Assembly (NCBI RefSeq): GCF_018069925.1
Contig: NZ_JAGPXB010000014.1
Span: 1 to 64,000 of the forward strand
From: Flavobacterium erciyesense
Lineage (GTDB): Bacteria > Bacteroidota > Bacteroidia > Flavobacteriales > Flavobacteriaceae
Length of the DNA: 64,000 nt
Direction: 5' to 3'
A program made the translations under genes and the position numbers. Under the pieces are notes generated by a model. The model was not told the DNA's origin and made no database searches. It was given only the letters and a program-made list of their open reading frames with translations. This document shows positions 38,009-47,623 of the stretch, in pieces; the first letter of the stretch is position 1; each line of letters opens with the position of its first letter.

Positions 38009-38314
38009 ATGAGTCAAAAAATCAGAATAAAATTAAAATCTTACGATCACATGTTGGTAGACAAGTCTGCTGAGAAGATTGTAAAAACAGTAAAAACTAC
38101 TGGTGCTGTTGTAACTGGTCCTATTCCGTTGCCAACTCACAAAAAATTGTTTACAGTATTGCGTTCACCGCACGTAAACAAAAAAGCAAGAGAGCAGTTT
38201 GAAGTAATGTCATACAAGAGATTGATTGATATTTATTCATCTTCATCAAAAACTATTGATGCTTTAATGAAACTTGAATTGCCAAGTGGAGTAGAAGTAG
38301 AAATAAAAGTATAA
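38009..38314 (+). CDS. rpsJ: 30S ribosomal protein S10
   Basis: The 101-residue S10 is both a 30S head protein and NusE, the partner of NusB in antitermination. [20 protein letters not shown] and the [22 protein letters not shown] loop are characteristic. It closes the str operon 11 nt after fusA. A terminator follows, and the remaining S10 genes begin from a new promoter 370 nt downstream. Confidence 0.97.
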
Positions 38315-38331
38315 TTTTTTTATATTTTAAT

Positions 38332-38366
38332 AAAAAAAGCGAAGCAGAAATGTTTCGCTTTTTTTT
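38332..38366 (+). terminator. Terminator of the str operon
   Basis: AAAAGCGAA (38335-38343) and TTCGCTTTT (38354-38362) pair across a 10-nt loop and continue into a T tract. Confidence 0.88.
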
Positions 38367-38584
38367 ATGTTTTTTTATTTGCTTTTTTATTATGTTTTTT
38401 TGATAAAAAATCTTGTAATCCCTTGTGAATCGGGTGTTTTAATGGTTTTTCTCAACTTTATTTTTTGGTTTTTTTGATTGGCAAATAATGGGTTTGTGAC
38501 CTGATTTTTGATCGCAAAATTTTTTGTTTTCTGTTTTTTGTTTTCTTTAATTGTGATAATGAGGGATTTAATTTTTGTAACTGT

Positions 38585-38615
38585 TTGGTATATTCGATTT
38601 TAATATATACTTTTG
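38585..38615 (+). promoter_or_regulatory. Promoter of the rplC (S10-spc-alpha) operon
   Basis: TTG (38585-38587), 20 bases, then TACTTTTG (38608-38615), a perfect -7 element. Transcription should start near 38619, giving a leader of about 65 nt. Confidence 0.8.
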
Positions 38616-38616
38616 C

Positions 38617-38660
38617 ACTCCCTGTTTGAAAGCTTCTGTTGTTTTCAAATTGAAGGGAGT
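38617..38660 (+). promoter_or_regulatory. Leader hairpin of the rplC operon
   Basis: ACTCCCT (38617-38623) pairs with AGGGAGT (38654-38660), and TTTGAAA (38625-38631) with TTTCAAA (38643-38649). The internal loop is asymmetric (1 and 4 nt) and the apical loop has 11 nt. The stem begins at or just before the predicted start site. In E. coli the S10 leader is the site of L4 control; whether this is equivalent is inference. Confidence 0.55.
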
Positions 38661-38684
38661 TTTAGTAATTAATAATTAATATTT

Positions 38685-39302
38685 ATGTCTGGGTTAATTG
38701 GTAGAAAAATCGGCATGACTAGTATTTTCGACGAAAACGGGAAAAACATTCCTTGTACAGTAATCGAAGCAGGTCCATGCGTTGTTACCCAAGTCAGAAC
38801 CAAAGGTGTTGACGGGTATGAAGCGTTGCAACTAGGTTTCGATGACAAAAACGAGAAACATTCCACAAAAGCGGCTTTAGGTCACTTTAAAAAAGCGGGA
38901 ACTGTTGCTAAGAAAAAAGTCGTTGAATTCCAAGATTTTGCAACTGAACAAAAATTAGGAGATCTTATTGATGTTTCTATTTTTGCTGAAGGAGAGTTTG
39001 TAGATGTACAAGGTGTATCTAAAGGTAAAGGTTTTCAAGGGGTTGTAAAACGTCACGGTTTTGGTGGTGTTGGTCAAGCAACTCACGGTCAACACAACCG
39101 TTTAAGAGCGCCAGGTTCTGTGGGAGCTTCTTCTTATCCATCTAGAGTATTCAAAGGAATGCGTATGGCTGGTAGAATGGGAGGAGACAATGTAAAAGTT
39201 CAAAACCTTAGAGTTTTAAAAGTAGTTGCTGAGAAGAACCTACTTGTTATTAAAGGATGTGTTCCTGGTCATAACAACTCTTATGTAATCATTCAGAAGT
39301 AA
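38685..39302 (+). CDS. rplC: 50S ribosomal protein L3
   Basis: Early-assembling 50S protein near the peptidyl transferase centre, 205 residues. [20 protein letters not shown] is the standard N terminus, and [18 protein letters not shown] contains the glutamine that is methylated by PrmB in other bacteria. It is the first gene of the S10 operon here, because rpsJ belongs to the previous operon. Its stop TAA overlaps the rplD ATG by one base. Confidence 0.98.
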   Translation: MSGLIGRKIGMTSIFDENGKNIPCTVIEAGPCVVTQVRTKGVDGYEALQLGFDDKNEKHSTKAALGHFKKAGTVAKKKVVEFQDFATEQKLGDLIDVSIFAEGEFVDVQGVSKGKGFQGVVKRHGFGGVGQATHGQHNRLRAPGSVGASSYPSRVFKGMRMAGRMGGDNVKVQNLRVLKVVAEKNLLVIKGCVPGHNNSYVIIQK

Positions 39303-39931
39303 TGGAAGCAAAAGTATTAGATTTCAACGGAAAAGATACTGGAAGAAAAGTGCAACTTTCTGATTCAGTATTTGGTATCGAACCAAACAAACACGCTGTA
39401 TACCTTGATGTGAAGCAATATCTTGCTAATCAAAGACAAGGGACGCACAAAGCTAAAGAAAGAGCTGAAGTAGCGGGAAGTACACGTAAAATTAAAAAAC
39501 AAAAAGGAACTGGTACTGCTCGTGCGGGTAGTGCAAAGAATCCATTGTTTAAAGGTGGTGGAACTGTTTTTGGACCAAGACCAAGAAGTTATTCATTCAA
39601 ATTGAATAAAAGCTTGAAGCGTTTGGCTAGAAAATCAGCTTTCTCACTTAAAGCTAAAGAGTCAAACATTATCGTTCTTGAAGACTTTAATTTTGAAACT
39701 CCAAACACTAAAAATTTCATTAACGTTTTGAAAGCTTTAGAGTTAGAAAATAAAAAATCATTATTTGTATTGGGTGATACCAATAAAAATGTATATTTGT
39801 CCTCACGTAATTTGAAGGGTTCAAATGTTGTAAGTAGCTTAGAATTAAGTACTTATGATATTTTAAATGCTAATAATTTAGTTCTTTTAGAGAGTTCTTT
39901 GGAGGTAATTGAAGAAAATTTAAGTAAATAA
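39302..39931 (+). CDS. rplD: 50S ribosomal protein L4
   Basis: A 209-residue L4, which lines the exit tunnel and in E. coli also represses its own operon. The extended loop with QKGTGTARAGSAKNPLFKGG (about 64-83) and FGPRPRSY is intact. TAATG overlap with rplC suggests translational coupling. The leader hairpin upstream of rplC would be the obvious place for L4 feedback. Confidence 0.97.
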   Translation: MEAKVLDFNGKDTGRKVQLSDSVFGIEPNKHAVYLDVKQYLANQRQGTHKAKERAEVAGSTRKIKKQKGTGTARAGSAKNPLFKGGGTVFGPRPRSYSFKLNKSLKRLARKSAFSLKAKESNIIVLEDFNFETPNTKNFINVLKALELENKKSLFVLGDTNKNVYLSSRNLKGSNVVSSLELSTYDILNANNLVLLESSLEVIEENLSK

Positions 39932-39937
39932 TAGGAT

Positions 39938-40228
39938 ATGAGCATCATAATTAAGCCTATAGTAACGGAAAAAGTAACCAAAGAAAGTGAAGTTTTAAAC
40001 CGCTTCGGATTTGTTGTGAACAGAAAAGCAAACAAAGTTGAGATTAAGAAAGCTGTTGAAGCTGCTTATGGAGTAACTGTTTTGAGTGTGAACACAATGA
40101 ACGTAAGACCGGATAGAACTACAAAATACACTAAAAGTGGTTTAATCAGTGGAAAGACAAATGCAATCAAAAAAGCAATTGTTCAAGTACAAGAAGGAGA
40201 AACAATTGATTTTTACAACAATATCTAA
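39938..40228 (+). CDS. rplW: 50S ribosomal protein L23
   Basis: A 96-residue protein at the tunnel exit that docks trigger factor and SRP. The pattern IIIKPIVTEKVTKESE, then VNRKANKVEIKKAVEAAYGV and the NVRPDRTTKYTKSG loop are family features. It lies 6 nt after rplD and 6 nt before rplB. Confidence 0.96.
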   Translation: MSIIIKPIVTEKVTKESEVLNRFGFVVNRKANKVEIKKAVEAAYGVTVLSVNTMNVRPDRTTKYTKSGLISGKTNAIKKAIVQVQEGETIDFYNNI

Positions 40229-40234
40229 GATAAA

Positions 40235-41059
40235 ATGTCAGTAAGAAAATTAAAACCTATTACCCCAGGTCAGCGATTTAGAGTTGTGAATGGTTATGAC
40301 GCCATTACAACTGATAAGCCGGAACGCTCTTTGATAGCGCCGATAAAAAACTCTGGAGGTAGAAATAGTCAAGGAAAGATGACCATGCGTTATACGGGTG
40401 GTGGTCACAAGCAGAGATATCGTATTATTGATTTTAAACGTGCTAAGGATGGTATTCCTGCTACCGTAAAATCAATCGAATACGATCCAAATCGTACTGC
40501 TTTTATCGCATTATTAGCTTATGCTGATGGTGAGAAAACATATATTATTGCACAAAACGGTTTGAAAGTAGGACAGAAATTAGTTTCTGGTCCAGAATCT
40601 CAGCCTGAAATTGGTAATACTTTGCCTTTAAGTAGAGTTCCACTAGGAACTGTTATTTCTTGCATCGAGTTACGTCCAGGTCAAGGAGCAGTTATTGCTC
40701 GTTCAGCTGGTACTTTTGCTCAGTTAATGGCAAGAGATGGAAAATATGCAACAATTAAAATGCCATCTGGAGAAACAAGATTGATCTTGTTGACTTGTTC
40801 GGCTACAATTGGAGCTGTATCGAATTCAGATCATCAATTAGTAGTATCAGGAAAAGCTGGTAGAACTAGATGGTTAGGAAGAAGACCTAGAACAAGACCT
40901 GTTGCAATGAACCCTGTCGATCACCCAATGGGTGGTGGTGAAGGACGTTCTTCTGGTGGACATCCACGTTCAAGAAATGGAATACCAGCTAAAGGTTATA
41001 GAACTCGTTCTAAGAAAAACCCGAGTAATAAGTATATCGTAGAACGTAGAAAGAAATAA
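40235..41059 (+). CDS. rplB: 50S ribosomal protein L2
   Basis: A 274-residue L2, needed for subunit joining and peptidyl transfer. [20 protein letters not shown], the zinc-free SH3-type core and the conserved C-terminal [19 protein letters not shown], including the key histidine, are all present. The basic tail ends [17 protein letters not shown]. Normal length, in the S10 gene order. Confidence 0.98.
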   Translation: MSVRKLKPITPGQRFRVVNGYDAITTDKPERSLIAPIKNSGGRNSQGKMTMRYTGGGHKQRYRIIDFKRAKDGIPATVKSIEYDPNRTAFIALLAYADGEKTYIIAQNGLKVGQKLVSGPESQPEIGNTLPLSRVPLGTVISCIELRPGQGAVIARSAGTFAQLMARDGKYATIKMPSGETRLILLTCSATIGAVSNSDHQLVVSGKAGRTRWLGRRPRTRPVAMNPVDHPMGGGEGRSSGGHPRSRNGIPAKGYRTRSKKNPSNKYIVERRKK

Positions 41060-41065
41060 TAAGAT

Positions 41066-41344
41066 ATGGCACGTTCATTAAAAAAAGGACCTTTCGTTCA
41101 TTATAAGTTAGATAAGAAAGTTCAGGAAAACATAGCAGGTGGAAACAAAGGAGTAGTTAAGACTTGGTCTAGAGCTTCTATGATTACTCCAGATTTTGTT
41201 GGTCAAACTATCGCAGTTCACAACGGTCGTCAATTTGTACCGGTATACGTAACTGAGAACATGGTAGGTCACAAATTAGGAGAATTTTCACCAACTAGAT
41301 CTTTTAGAGGTCATGCTGGAGCAAAAAATAAAGGTAAAAAATAA
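41066..41344 (+). CDS. rpsS: 30S ribosomal protein S19
   Basis: A 92-residue S19, bound with S13 in the 30S head near the A-site t[22 protein letters not shown] and the [22 protein letters not shown] stretch (split around residue 42) are diagnostic, followed by [15 protein letters not shown]. It lies 6 nt after rplB. Confidence 0.97.
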   Translation: MARSLKKGPFVHYKLDKKVQENIAGGNKGVVKTWSRASMITPDFVGQTIAVHNGRQFVPVYVTENMVGHKLGEFSPTRSFRGHAGAKNKGKK

Positions 41345-41350
41345 GAAGCA

Positions 41351-41764
41351 ATGGGAGTTCGTAAAAGAGAAACAGCAGATGCGAGAAAAGAGGCTAATAA
41401 GTCTATTGCTTTCGCAAAATTGAATAACTGCCCTACTTCACCTAGAAAAATGCGCTTAGTAGCGGACTTGGTAAGAGGTCAGAAGGTAGAAAGAGCACTT
41501 AACATTTTGAGATTTAGTTCTAAAGAAGCTTCAAGAAAATTAGAAAAATTATTATTATCTGCGATCAACAACTGGGAGCAAAAAAATAGTGAAGCTAGTT
41601 TAGAAGAAGCTGGATTATTTGTTAAGGAAATCCGTGTAGATGGTGGTATGATGTTGAAAAGACTTCGTCCAGCACCACAAGGAAGAGCACACAGAATAAG
41701 AAAACGTTCTAACCACGTAACAATCGTGTTAGGAGCTATCAATAACACACAAAGCAATTCTTAA
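41351..41764 (+). CDS. rplV: 50S ribosomal protein L22
   Basis: A 137-residue L22; its beta-hairpin lines the exit tunnel next to L4. The tunnel loop [20 protein letters not shown] (about 98-117) looks wild type, with no macrolide-resistance insertion evident. The N terminus is about 20 residues longer than in E. coli ([20 protein letters not shown]), as is common in flavobacteria. Confidence 0.97.
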   Translation: MGVRKRETADARKEANKSIAFAKLNNCPTSPRKMRLVADLVRGQKVERALNILRFSSKEASRKLEKLLLSAINNWEQKNSEASLEEAGLFVKEIRVDGGMMLKRLRPAPQGRAHRIRKRSNHVTIVLGAINNTQSNS

Positions 41765-41769
41765 GCAGC

Positions 41770-42528
41770 ATGGGACAAAAGACAAATCCAATTGGAAATA
41801 GACTTGGTATCATCAGAGGATGGGACTCAAACTGGTATGGTGGAAATGATTACGGTGATAAATTAGCCGAAGATCATAAAATCAGAAAGTATATCCACGC
41901 TCGTTTATCAAAAGCTAGTGTATCTAAAGTAATCATCGAGAGAACTTTGAAACTTGTAACCGTTACTATCACTACTGCTAGACCTGGTATCATTATCGGA
42001 AAAGGCGGACAAGAGGTAGACAAGTTGAAAGAAGAACTTAAGAAAGTTACTGACAAAGAGGTTCAAATCAATATTTTTGAAATCAAAAGACCTGAGCTTG
42101 ACGCGTATCTAGTTGCTACAAGCATCTGTCGTCAAATCGAAAGCAGAATTTCTTACAGACGTGCAATTAAAATGGCTATTGCTGCTTCTATGCGTATGAA
42201 CGCTGAAGGTATCAAAGTTTTAATTTCTGGTCGTTTGAATGGTGCTGAGATGGCTCGTTCAGAAGGTTTCAAAGAAGGTAGAATTCCTCTATCAACTTTC
42301 AGAGCTGATATTGATTATGCTTTGGCAGAAGCTCATACTACTTATGGTAGAATGGGAATCAAAGTATGGATCATGAAAGGTGAAGTTTATGGAAAGAGAG
42401 ATCTTTCTCCACTAGCCGGAATGGACAAAAAACAATCTGGTGCCGGTGGTAAAGGTGGTGATTCTCCAAGAGGAGATAGAAAGCCTTTCAACAAAGGTGG
42501 AAAGCCAGACGCTCGTAAACGAAAGTAA
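41770..42528 (+). CDS. rpsC: 30S ribosomal protein S3
   Basis: A 252-residue S3 at the mRNA entry channel. [20 protein letters not shown] is the standard start, and the KH domain has [20 protein letters not shown] near residue 80. The last 35 residues are a Gly/Lys/Asp-rich tail ([20 protein letters not shown]), longer than in E. coli and probably disordered. Confidence 0.97.
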   Translation: MGQKTNPIGNRLGIIRGWDSNWYGGNDYGDKLAEDHKIRKYIHARLSKASVSKVIIERTLKLVTVTITTARPGIIIGKGGQEVDKLKEELKKVTDKEVQINIFEIKRPELDAYLVATSICRQIESRISYRRAIKMAIAASMRMNAEGIKVLISGRLNGAEMARSEGFKEGRIPLSTFRADIDYALAEAHTTYGRMGIKVWIMKGEVYGKRDLSPLAGMDKKQSGAGGKGGDSPRGDRKPFNKGGKPDARKRK

Positions 42529-42546
42529 TTTTTAAAGTAAAGAAAA

Positions 42547-42972
42547 ATGTTACAGCCTAAAAGAACAAAATACCGTAAGGTACAAAAGGGTAAAATGAAA
42601 GGGAATTCTCAAAGAGGGCATGAACTTTCAAATGGAATGTTTGGAATTAAATCTGTACATGAAGATGGAATGTTCTTAACCTCTCGTCAAATCGAAGCTG
42701 CACGTATTGCTGCAACTCGTTACATGAAAAGAGAAGGACAATTATGGATTAAAATATTTCCAGACAAACCTATCACTAAGAAGCCTTTAGAGGTACGTAT
42801 GGGTAAAGGTAAAGGAGCAGTTGAGTATTGGGCTGCTGTTGTTAAACCCGGAAGAATTATGTTTGAAGTTGGAGGAGTACCTTTGTCAGTTGCAAAAGAG
42901 GCGTTACGCCTTGCAGCTCAAAAGCTTCCAGTAAAAACTAAGTTTGTCGTAGCTAGAGATTTCGAAGCATAA
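42547..42972 (+). CDS. rplP: 50S ribosomal protein L16
   Basis: A 141-residue L16, which helps position A-site t[23 protein letters not shown], the central [20 protein letters not shown] segment and [20 protein letters not shown] are characteristic. It is 18 nt after rpsC. Confidence 0.97.
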   Translation: MLQPKRTKYRKVQKGKMKGNSQRGHELSNGMFGIKSVHEDGMFLTSRQIEAARIAATRYMKREGQLWIKIFPDKPITKKPLEVRMGKGKGAVEYWAAVVKPGRIMFEVGGVPLSVAKEALRLAAQKLPVKTKFVVARDFEA

Positions 42973-42983
42973 TCTATATTATT

Positions 42984-43169
42984 ATGAAACAATCAGAAAT
43001 AAAAAATCTTTCTGCAGCAGAGTTGCAAGAGAAGCTTAGCCAGACTAAGAAAACCTATGCTGATCTAAAAATGGCTCACGCTATTTCACCAATTGAGAAT
43101 CCACTTCAAATTAGAATCGTGAGAAGAACAGTTGCAAGATTAGCTACCGAACTTACTAAAAGACAATAA
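42984..43169 (+). CDS. rpmC: 50S ribosomal protein L29
   Basis: A 61-residue two-helix protein at the tunnel exit. The pattern MKQSEIKNLSAAELQEKLSQ, then LQIRIVRRTVARLATELTKR, fits L29. It sits in the usual L16-L29-S17 order. Confidence 0.94.
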   Translation: MKQSEIKNLSAAELQEKLSQTKKTYADLKMAHAISPIENPLQIRIVRRTVARLATELTKRQ

Positions 43170-43186
43170 CTGTAGTCTGCTGAAAG

Positions 43187-43447
43187 ATGGAAGAAAAAAG
43201 AAATTTAAGAAAAGAGAGAATTGGTGTTGTAACTTCTGACAAAATGGATAAGTCTATTGTTGTTGCTGAAGTACGTAGAGTAAAACACCCATTATACGGT
43301 AAGTTCGTGTTGAAAACTAAAAAGTATCACGCACACGACGAAATGAACGACTGCAATGTTGGAGATACAGTAAGGATTAGTGAAACACGTCCTTTGAGTA
43401 AAACAAAATGTTGGAGGTTAGTTGAAATCTTAGAAAGAGCTAAATAA
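43187..43447 (+). CDS. rpsQ: 30S ribosomal protein S17
   Basis: An 86-residue OB-fold protein, a primary 16S rRNA binder. [20 protein letters not shown] and [19 protein letters not shown] are family signatures, ending in the [16 protein letters not shown] strand. It starts 17 nt after rpmC, with no Shine-Dalgarno sequence. Confidence 0.96.
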   Translation: MEEKRNLRKERIGVVTSDKMDKSIVVAEVRRVKHPLYGKFVLKTKKYHAHDEMNDCNVGDTVRISETRPLSKTKCWRLVEILERAK

Positions 43448-43449
43448 TT

Positions 43450-43818
43450 ATGGTACAACAAGAATCAAGACTAAAAGTAGCAGATAACACTGGAGCAAAG
43501 GAAGTTTTAACTATCCGTGTTTTAGGAGGTACTAAAAGAAGATATGCCTCTGTTGGTGACAAAATTGTAGTTTCTATCAAAGATACTGCTCCTAACGGAA
43601 GCGTTAAAAAAGGAGCTGTTTCAACTGCAGTTGTTGTACGTACCAAAAAAGAAGTGAGAAGAGCCGATGGTTCATACATCAGATTTGATGATAACGCTTG
43701 CGTTTTATTAAATGCTGCTGGTGAAATGAGAGGTACTCGTGTTTTTGGTCCAGTAGCAAGAGAACTTCGTGAAAAACAATTCATGAAAATTGTATCATTA
43801 GCACCAGAAGTGCTTTAA
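43450..43818 (+). CDS. rplN: 50S ribosomal protein L14
   Basis: A 122-residue L14 at the subunit interface, in contact with L19. [20 protein letters not shown] and the end [19 protein letters not shown] are typical. It begins 2 nt after the rpsQ stop, so translation is probably coupled. Confidence 0.97.
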   Translation: MVQQESRLKVADNTGAKEVLTIRVLGGTKRRYASVGDKIVVSIKDTAPNGSVKKGAVSTAVVVRTKKEVRRADGSYIRFDDNACVLLNAAGEMRGTRVFGPVARELREKQFMKIVSLAPEVL

Positions 43819-43829
43819 TTCGTTTTAAG

Positions 43830-44144
43830 ATGATAAAGCTAAAAATTAAATCAGGTGACATCGTAAGAGTAATTGCTGGAGATCACAAAGGTGCTGAAGG
43901 TAAAGTTTTACGTGTTGACCGCGAGAAAAACAAAGCAATTGTTGAAGGTGTAAATATGGTTTCTAAACATACGAAACCAAGTGCAAAAAGCCCTCAAGGT
44001 GGTATTGTAAAGAAAGAGGCTCCAATTCAAATTTCTAATATTTCTCTTATTGATCCTAAAACTAAGGAAACAACAAGAGTAGGTGTAAGAGTTGAAGGAG
44101 ATAAGAAAGTAAGATTTTCAAAAAAATCTAATCAAGTACTATAG
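43830..44144 (+). CDS. rplX: 50S ribosomal protein L24
   Basis: A 104-residue KOW-domain protein that initiates 50S assembly. [20 protein letters not shown] is the KOW motif, followed by [14 protein letters not shown] and the [15 protein letters not shown] strand. It is 11 nt after rplN and 2 nt before rplE. Confidence 0.97.
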   Translation: MIKLKIKSGDIVRVIAGDHKGAEGKVLRVDREKNKAIVEGVNMVSKHTKPSAKSPQGGIVKKEAPIQISNISLIDPKTKETTRVGVRVEGDKKVRFSKKSNQVL

Positions 44145-44146
44145 TA

Positions 44147-44698
44147 ATGGCGTATATACCTAGACTAAAAGAAGAATATAAGAGCAGAGTAATTGCTGCT
44201 CTTAAAGAGGAATTCGGATACGTAAACGTAATGCAGGTTCCAAAATTGGACAAAATCGTTTTAAGTAAAGGAGTTGGTGCAGCTGTATCTGATAAAAAAC
44301 TTATTGACTATGCAGTTGAGGAGTTAACAAAGATCACTGGACAGAAAGCAGTTTCTACAATTTCAAAGAAAGACGTTGCGTCATTTAAATTGAGAAAAGG
44401 AATGCCGATTGGAGCAAAAGTAACTTTACGTGGTGAAAGAATGTATGAGTTTTTAGATAGACTTATCACTTCAGCTTTACCACGAGTAAGAGACTTTAGC
44501 GGAATTAAAGCTACTGGTTTTGATGGAAGAGGTAATTATAACCTTGGAGTTTTAGAGCAAATCATTTTCCCTGAAATTGATATTGACAAAGTTAACAAGA
44601 TTTCAGGAATGGATATCACTTTTGTAACTACTGCTAAAACAGATAAAGAAGCAAAGTCTCTATTAACAGAATTAGGATTACCTTTTAAAAAGAATTAA
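44147..44698 (+). CDS. rplE: 50S ribosomal protein L5
   Basis: A 183-residue L5, which carries 5S rRNA and contacts P-site tRNA. It contains [32 protein letters not shown] core sequence and the [20 protein letters not shown] region. In E. coli, S8 represses the spc operon by binding the start of rplE mRNA; no comparable structure is seen at the start here. Confidence 0.97.
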   Translation: MAYIPRLKEEYKSRVIAALKEEFGYVNVMQVPKLDKIVLSKGVGAAVSDKKLIDYAVEELTKITGQKAVSTISKKDVASFKLRKGMPIGAKVTLRGERMYEFLDRLITSALPRVRDFSGIKATGFDGRGNYNLGVLEQIIFPEIDIDKVNKISGMDITFVTTAKTDKEAKSLLTELGLPFKKN

Positions 44699-44701
44699 GA
44701 C

Positions 44702-44971
44702 ATGGCTAAAGAATCAATGAAAGCCCGTGAGGTGAAGAGAGAAAAAACAGTAGCAAAGTATGCTGAGAAAAGAAAAGCTTTGTTAGAAGCTGGAGATTTC
44801 GTAGGTTTGCAAAAGTTACCAAAAAACGCTTCCCCAGTTCGTTTGCACAATCGTTGTAAATTAACAGGTAGACCAAGAGGATATATGCGTCAATTCGGTA
44901 TTTCACGTGTTACTTTTCGTGAAATGGCAAACAACGGATTGATTCCAGGTGTTAAAAAAGCATCTTGGTAA
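44702..44971 (+). CDS. rpsN: 30S ribosomal protein S14, zinc-free form
   Basis: An 89-residue S14 of the longer type without the CxxC zinc ribbon: only one cysteine remains, in [20 protein letters not shown]. The end, [18 protein letters not shown], is diagnostic. It works in the 30S head. It is 3 nt after rplE, but the next gene, rpsH, is 124 nt away across a structured spacer. Confidence 0.96.
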   Translation: MAKESMKAREVKREKTVAKYAEKRKALLEAGDFVGLQKLPKNASPVRLHNRCKLTGRPRGYMRQFGISRVTFREMANNGLIPGVKKASW

Positions 44972-44972
44972 T

Positions 44973-45075
44973 ACGCAAGAGATTGCGTTCTGATACAGAC
45001 TTGACTTTGTGTTAAGTCTGTATTATTGATATTTATAAATTGGTTTAAGGTTCAATAAATAGTTTATTGAAAACC
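44973..45075 (+). promoter_or_regulatory. Three-hairpin spacer between rpsN and rpsH
   Basis: Hairpin 1 is ACGCAA (44973-44978), loop GAGA, TTGCGT (44983-44988), with a GNRA-type tetraloop. Hairpin 2 is ATACAGACTT (44993-45002) with AAGTCTGTAT (45014-45023). Hairpin 3 is TTCAATAAA (45051-45059) with TTTATTGAA (45063-45071), extended by GG and CC. No T run follows any of them and no -7 element is seen, so neither termination nor a new promoter explains them. Control of rpsH by S8, or mRNA processing, is inference. Confidence 0.6.
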
Positions 45076-45095
45076 AAGACCGCAAATTAATACAT

Positions 45096-45494
45096 ATGTA
45101 TACAGATCCGATTGCTGATTATTTGACAAGAGTTCGTAATGCTGTGGCTGCAAACCACAAAGTTGTAGAAATTCCTGCATCTAATCTAAAAAAAGAAATA
45201 ACTAAGATCCTTTTCGATCAAGGTTACATCTTGAGTTACAAATTTGAAGACAACGCTGTTCAGGGGTCTATCAAAATTGCTTTGAAGTATGATAAAGATA
45301 CTAAGGAGTCAGTAATTAAAGATATCCAGAGAATTAGTAAACCAGGTTTACGTAAATACTCAAGTTCTGCTAATATCCCAAGAATCCTTAATGGATTAGG
45401 AATTGCAATTGTTTCAACTTCAAAAGGGTTGATGACAGGTAAGCAAGCGAAGCAGTTAAATGTGGGTGGTGAAGTAATTTGTTACGTATACTAA
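45096..45494 (+). CDS. rpsH: 30S ribosomal protein S8
   Basis: A 132-residue S8, a primary binder of 16S rRNA helix 21 and in E. coli the repressor of the spc operon. [20 protein letters not shown] and the C-terminal [20 protein letters not shown] are diagnostic. It is preceded by the longest spacer inside this operon, with three hairpins ending 20 nt before its ATG. Confidence 0.97.
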   Translation: MYTDPIADYLTRVRNAVAANHKVVEIPASNLKKEITKILFDQGYILSYKFEDNAVQGSIKIALKYDKDTKESVIKDIQRISKPGLRKYSSSANIPRILNGLGIAIVSTSKGLMTGKQAKQLNVGGEVICYVY

Positions 45495-45512
45495 TTTAAA
45501 GACTATAATAAG

Positions 45513-46055
45513 ATGTCAAGAATAGGTAAAAATCCAATTGTAGTTCCTGCGGGTGTAACTGTTGAAGTTGCTAACGGTGTTATTACAGTTAAAGGAAAAA
45601 ATGGTCAACTAACTCAGGAGTTTTCGGACGTCACTGTAACAGTTGAAGATGGTACTGTTCAAGTGAGCAGATCATCTGATCACAAAGATCAAAGAGCAAA
45701 GCACGGTTTATACAGATCATTAATCAACAATATGATTGTTGGTGTTACTGATGGTTTTACTAAATCATTAGAATTGGTTGGAGTTGGTTACAGAGCTTCA
45801 AATCAAGGACAAAAATTAGATTTAGCATTAGGTTTTTCGCACAATATTATTTTAGAGATTGCTCCAGAGGTAACTTTAGAAACTATATCTGAAAAAGGTA
45901 AAAACCCAATTGTTAAGTTAACATCATTTGACAAACAACTTTTAGGTCAAGTTGCTGCGAAAATCAGAGGTTTCCGTAAGCCAGAGCCATATAAAGGAAA
46001 AGGTGTTAAATTTGTGGGTGAAGTATTAAGAAGAAAAGCAGGTAAATCAGCTTAA
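45513..46055 (+). CDS. rplF: 50S ribosomal protein L6
   Basis: A 180-residue L6 near the factor-binding site. [20 protein letters not shown], the middle [20 protein letters not shown] and the C-terminal [20 protein letters not shown] match the family throughout. Normal length. Confidence 0.98.
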   Translation: MSRIGKNPIVVPAGVTVEVANGVITVKGKNGQLTQEFSDVTVTVEDGTVQVSRSSDHKDQRAKHGLYRSLINNMIVGVTDGFTKSLELVGVGYRASNQGQKLDLALGFSHNIILEIAPEVTLETISEKGKNPIVKLTSFDKQLLGQVAAKIRGFRKPEPYKGKGVKFVGEVLRRKAGKSA

Positions 46056-46066
46056 AAAATAAGATT

Positions 46067-46417
46067 ATGTCATTAACAAAACCTGAAAGAAGACAACGTA
46101 TTAGATTCAGAATTAGAAAGACAATTAGTGGTACTGCTACTAATCCAAGACTATCTGTTTTTAGAAGTAACAAAGAAATTTACGCTCAATTAATTGATGA
46201 TGTGAATGGAGTTACTTTATTGGCAGCTTCTTCAAGAGAAAAAGAAATAGGTAACGGTACGAACATTGAAGTGGCTACTGCAGTTGGAAAACTAGTTGCA
46301 GAAAAAGCTTTAAAGGCTGGTATAGAAGTAGTAACTTTCGATAGAGGAGGATACTTATACCACGGTCGTATTAAATCATTAGCAGAAGGCGCAAGAGCGG
46401 CTGGACTTAAATTCTAA
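46067..46417 (+). CDS. rplR: 50S ribosomal protein L18
   Basis: A 116-residue 5S rRNA-binding protein. Its N terminus is basic ([20 protein letters not shown]), with [19 protein letters not shown] and the end [20 protein letters not shown] typical of the family. It lies between rplF and rpsE with gaps of 11 and 6 nt. Confidence 0.97.
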   Translation: MSLTKPERRQRIRFRIRKTISGTATNPRLSVFRSNKEIYAQLIDDVNGVTLLAASSREKEIGNGTNIEVATAVGKLVAEKALKAGIEVVTFDRGGYLYHGRIKSLAEGARAAGLKF

Positions 46418-46423
46418 TATAGT

Positions 46424-46951
46424 ATGTCTAATAGTAAATACAAGAATGTAGAGTTAGTAAAACCAACTGGTCTTGAATTAAAAGATCGTTTGGTAAGTGT
46501 AAATCGTGTTACTAAAGTTACAAAAGGTGGTAGAGCATTTGGTTTTTCTGCTATTGTAGTTGTAGGTGATGAAAACGGAGTAGTTGGACACGGATTAGGA
46601 AAATCTAAAGATGTTTCTGAAGCAATTGCGAAAGCAGTAGAAGATGCAAAGAAAAACTTAGTGAAAATTCCTTTGAATGGTCAATCTGTTCCTCACGAAC
46701 AAAAAGGTAAATTTGGTGGTGCACGTGTATTTTTAATTCCTGCCTCTCATGGTACTGGAGTTATTGCTGGTGGAGCTGTTCGTTCAGTTTTAGAGTCAGT
46801 AGGAATTCATGATGTATTATCAAAATCTCAAGGATCTTCAAATCCTCACAACGTAGTTAAGGCGACTTTTGATGCTTTATTACAAATGAGAAGTGCTTAC
46901 ACTGTTGCAAAACAAAGAGGCGTTTCTTTAGAAAAAGTTTTTAAAGGTTAA
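46424..46951 (+). CDS. rpsE: 30S ribosomal protein S5
   Basis: A 175-residue S5, important for decoding accuracy. [20 protein letters not shown] is the dsRNA-binding domain signature, with [20 protein letters not shown] and the second-domain [19 protein letters not shown]. The loop that carries spectinomycin-resistance changes (VTKGGR) looks wild type. Confidence 0.97.
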   Translation: MSNSKYKNVELVKPTGLELKDRLVSVNRVTKVTKGGRAFGFSAIVVVGDENGVVGHGLGKSKDVSEAIAKAVEDAKKNLVKIPLNGQSVPHEQKGKFGGARVFLIPASHGTGVIAGGAVRSVLESVGIHDVLSKSQGSSNPHNVVKATFDALLQMRSAYTVAKQRGVSLEKVFKG

Positions 46952-46963
46952 TTCAAGGAAATT

Positions 46964-47146
46964 ATGGCTAAATTATTAGTAAAACAAGTTAGAAGCAAAA
47001 TCAACTGTCCGCTTTCTCAAAAAAGAGGATTAGAAGCTTTAGGTCTACGTAAGATGGGACAAGTTGTAGAGCATGATTCAAACCCTACAATCCTTGGGAT
47101 GATAAATAAAGTTAAACACTTAGTTTCTGTTGTAGAAGCTAAATAA
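46964..47146 (+). CDS. rpmD: 50S ribosomal protein L30
   Basis: A 60-residue L30. The pattern [20 protein letters not shown], then [20 protein letters not shown] fits the family. It stands in the usual S5-L30-L15 order, 12 nt after rpsE. Confidence 0.95.
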   Translation: MAKLLVKQVRSKINCPLSQKRGLEALGLRKMGQVVEHDSNPTILGMINKVKHLVSVVEAK

Positions 47147-47157
47147 CAAATACTGTT

Positions 47158-47610
47158 ATGAATTTAAGTAACTTACAACCTGCTGAAGGTTCTACACACA
47201 ATCAAAATAAGAGATTAGGTAGAGGAGAAGGTTCTGGAAAAGGTGGTACTTCTGCAAGAGGTCACAAAGGAGCAAAATCTCGTTCTGGTTATTCTAAAAA
47301 GATTGGTTTTGAAGGAGGGCAAATGCCACTTCAAAGACGTGTACCTAAGTTTGGTTTTACAAACATCAATCGTAAGAACTACGAAGGTGTAAATCTTGAT
47401 ACACTACAACTTTTAGTTGATAATGGTGTTATTACAGATACTGTTGATATGACAGTTTACGTTGCTAACCGTTTGGCTACCAAAAATGAAATCGTTAAGA
47501 TTTTAGGTAGAGGTGAATTGAAAGCAAAATTAAAAGTAACCGCTCACAAATTTACTGCTACTGCAAAAGCTGCTATTGAAGCTGCTGGTGGAGAAGCTGT
47601 AACAATGTAA
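47158..47610 (+). CDS. rplO: 50S ribosomal protein L15
   Basis: A 150-residue L15 with the glycine-rich, basic N-terminal extension (RLGRGEGSGKGGTSARGHKG, about residues 20-39) that reaches into the 50S core, and a GFEGGQMPLQRRVPKFGFTN segment. secY begins 13 nt after its stop. Confidence 0.97.
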   Translation: MNLSNLQPAEGSTHNQNKRLGRGEGSGKGGTSARGHKGAKSRSGYSKKIGFEGGQMPLQRRVPKFGFTNINRKNYEGVNLDTLQLLVDNGVITDTVDMTVYVANRLATKNEIVKILGRGELKAKLKVTAHKFTATAKAAIEAAGGEAVTM

Positions 47611-47623
47611 TTTTTCAATTAGT

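Larger units (their letters stand above)
38315..38684. other. 370-bp gap between rpsJ and rplC
   Basis: No gene is visible. It holds the rpsJ terminator (38332-38366), a long T-rich plus-strand tract (38367-38580) that may act as an upstream promoter element, the rplC promoter (38585-38615) and a leader hairpin (38617-38660). Confidence 0.75.
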
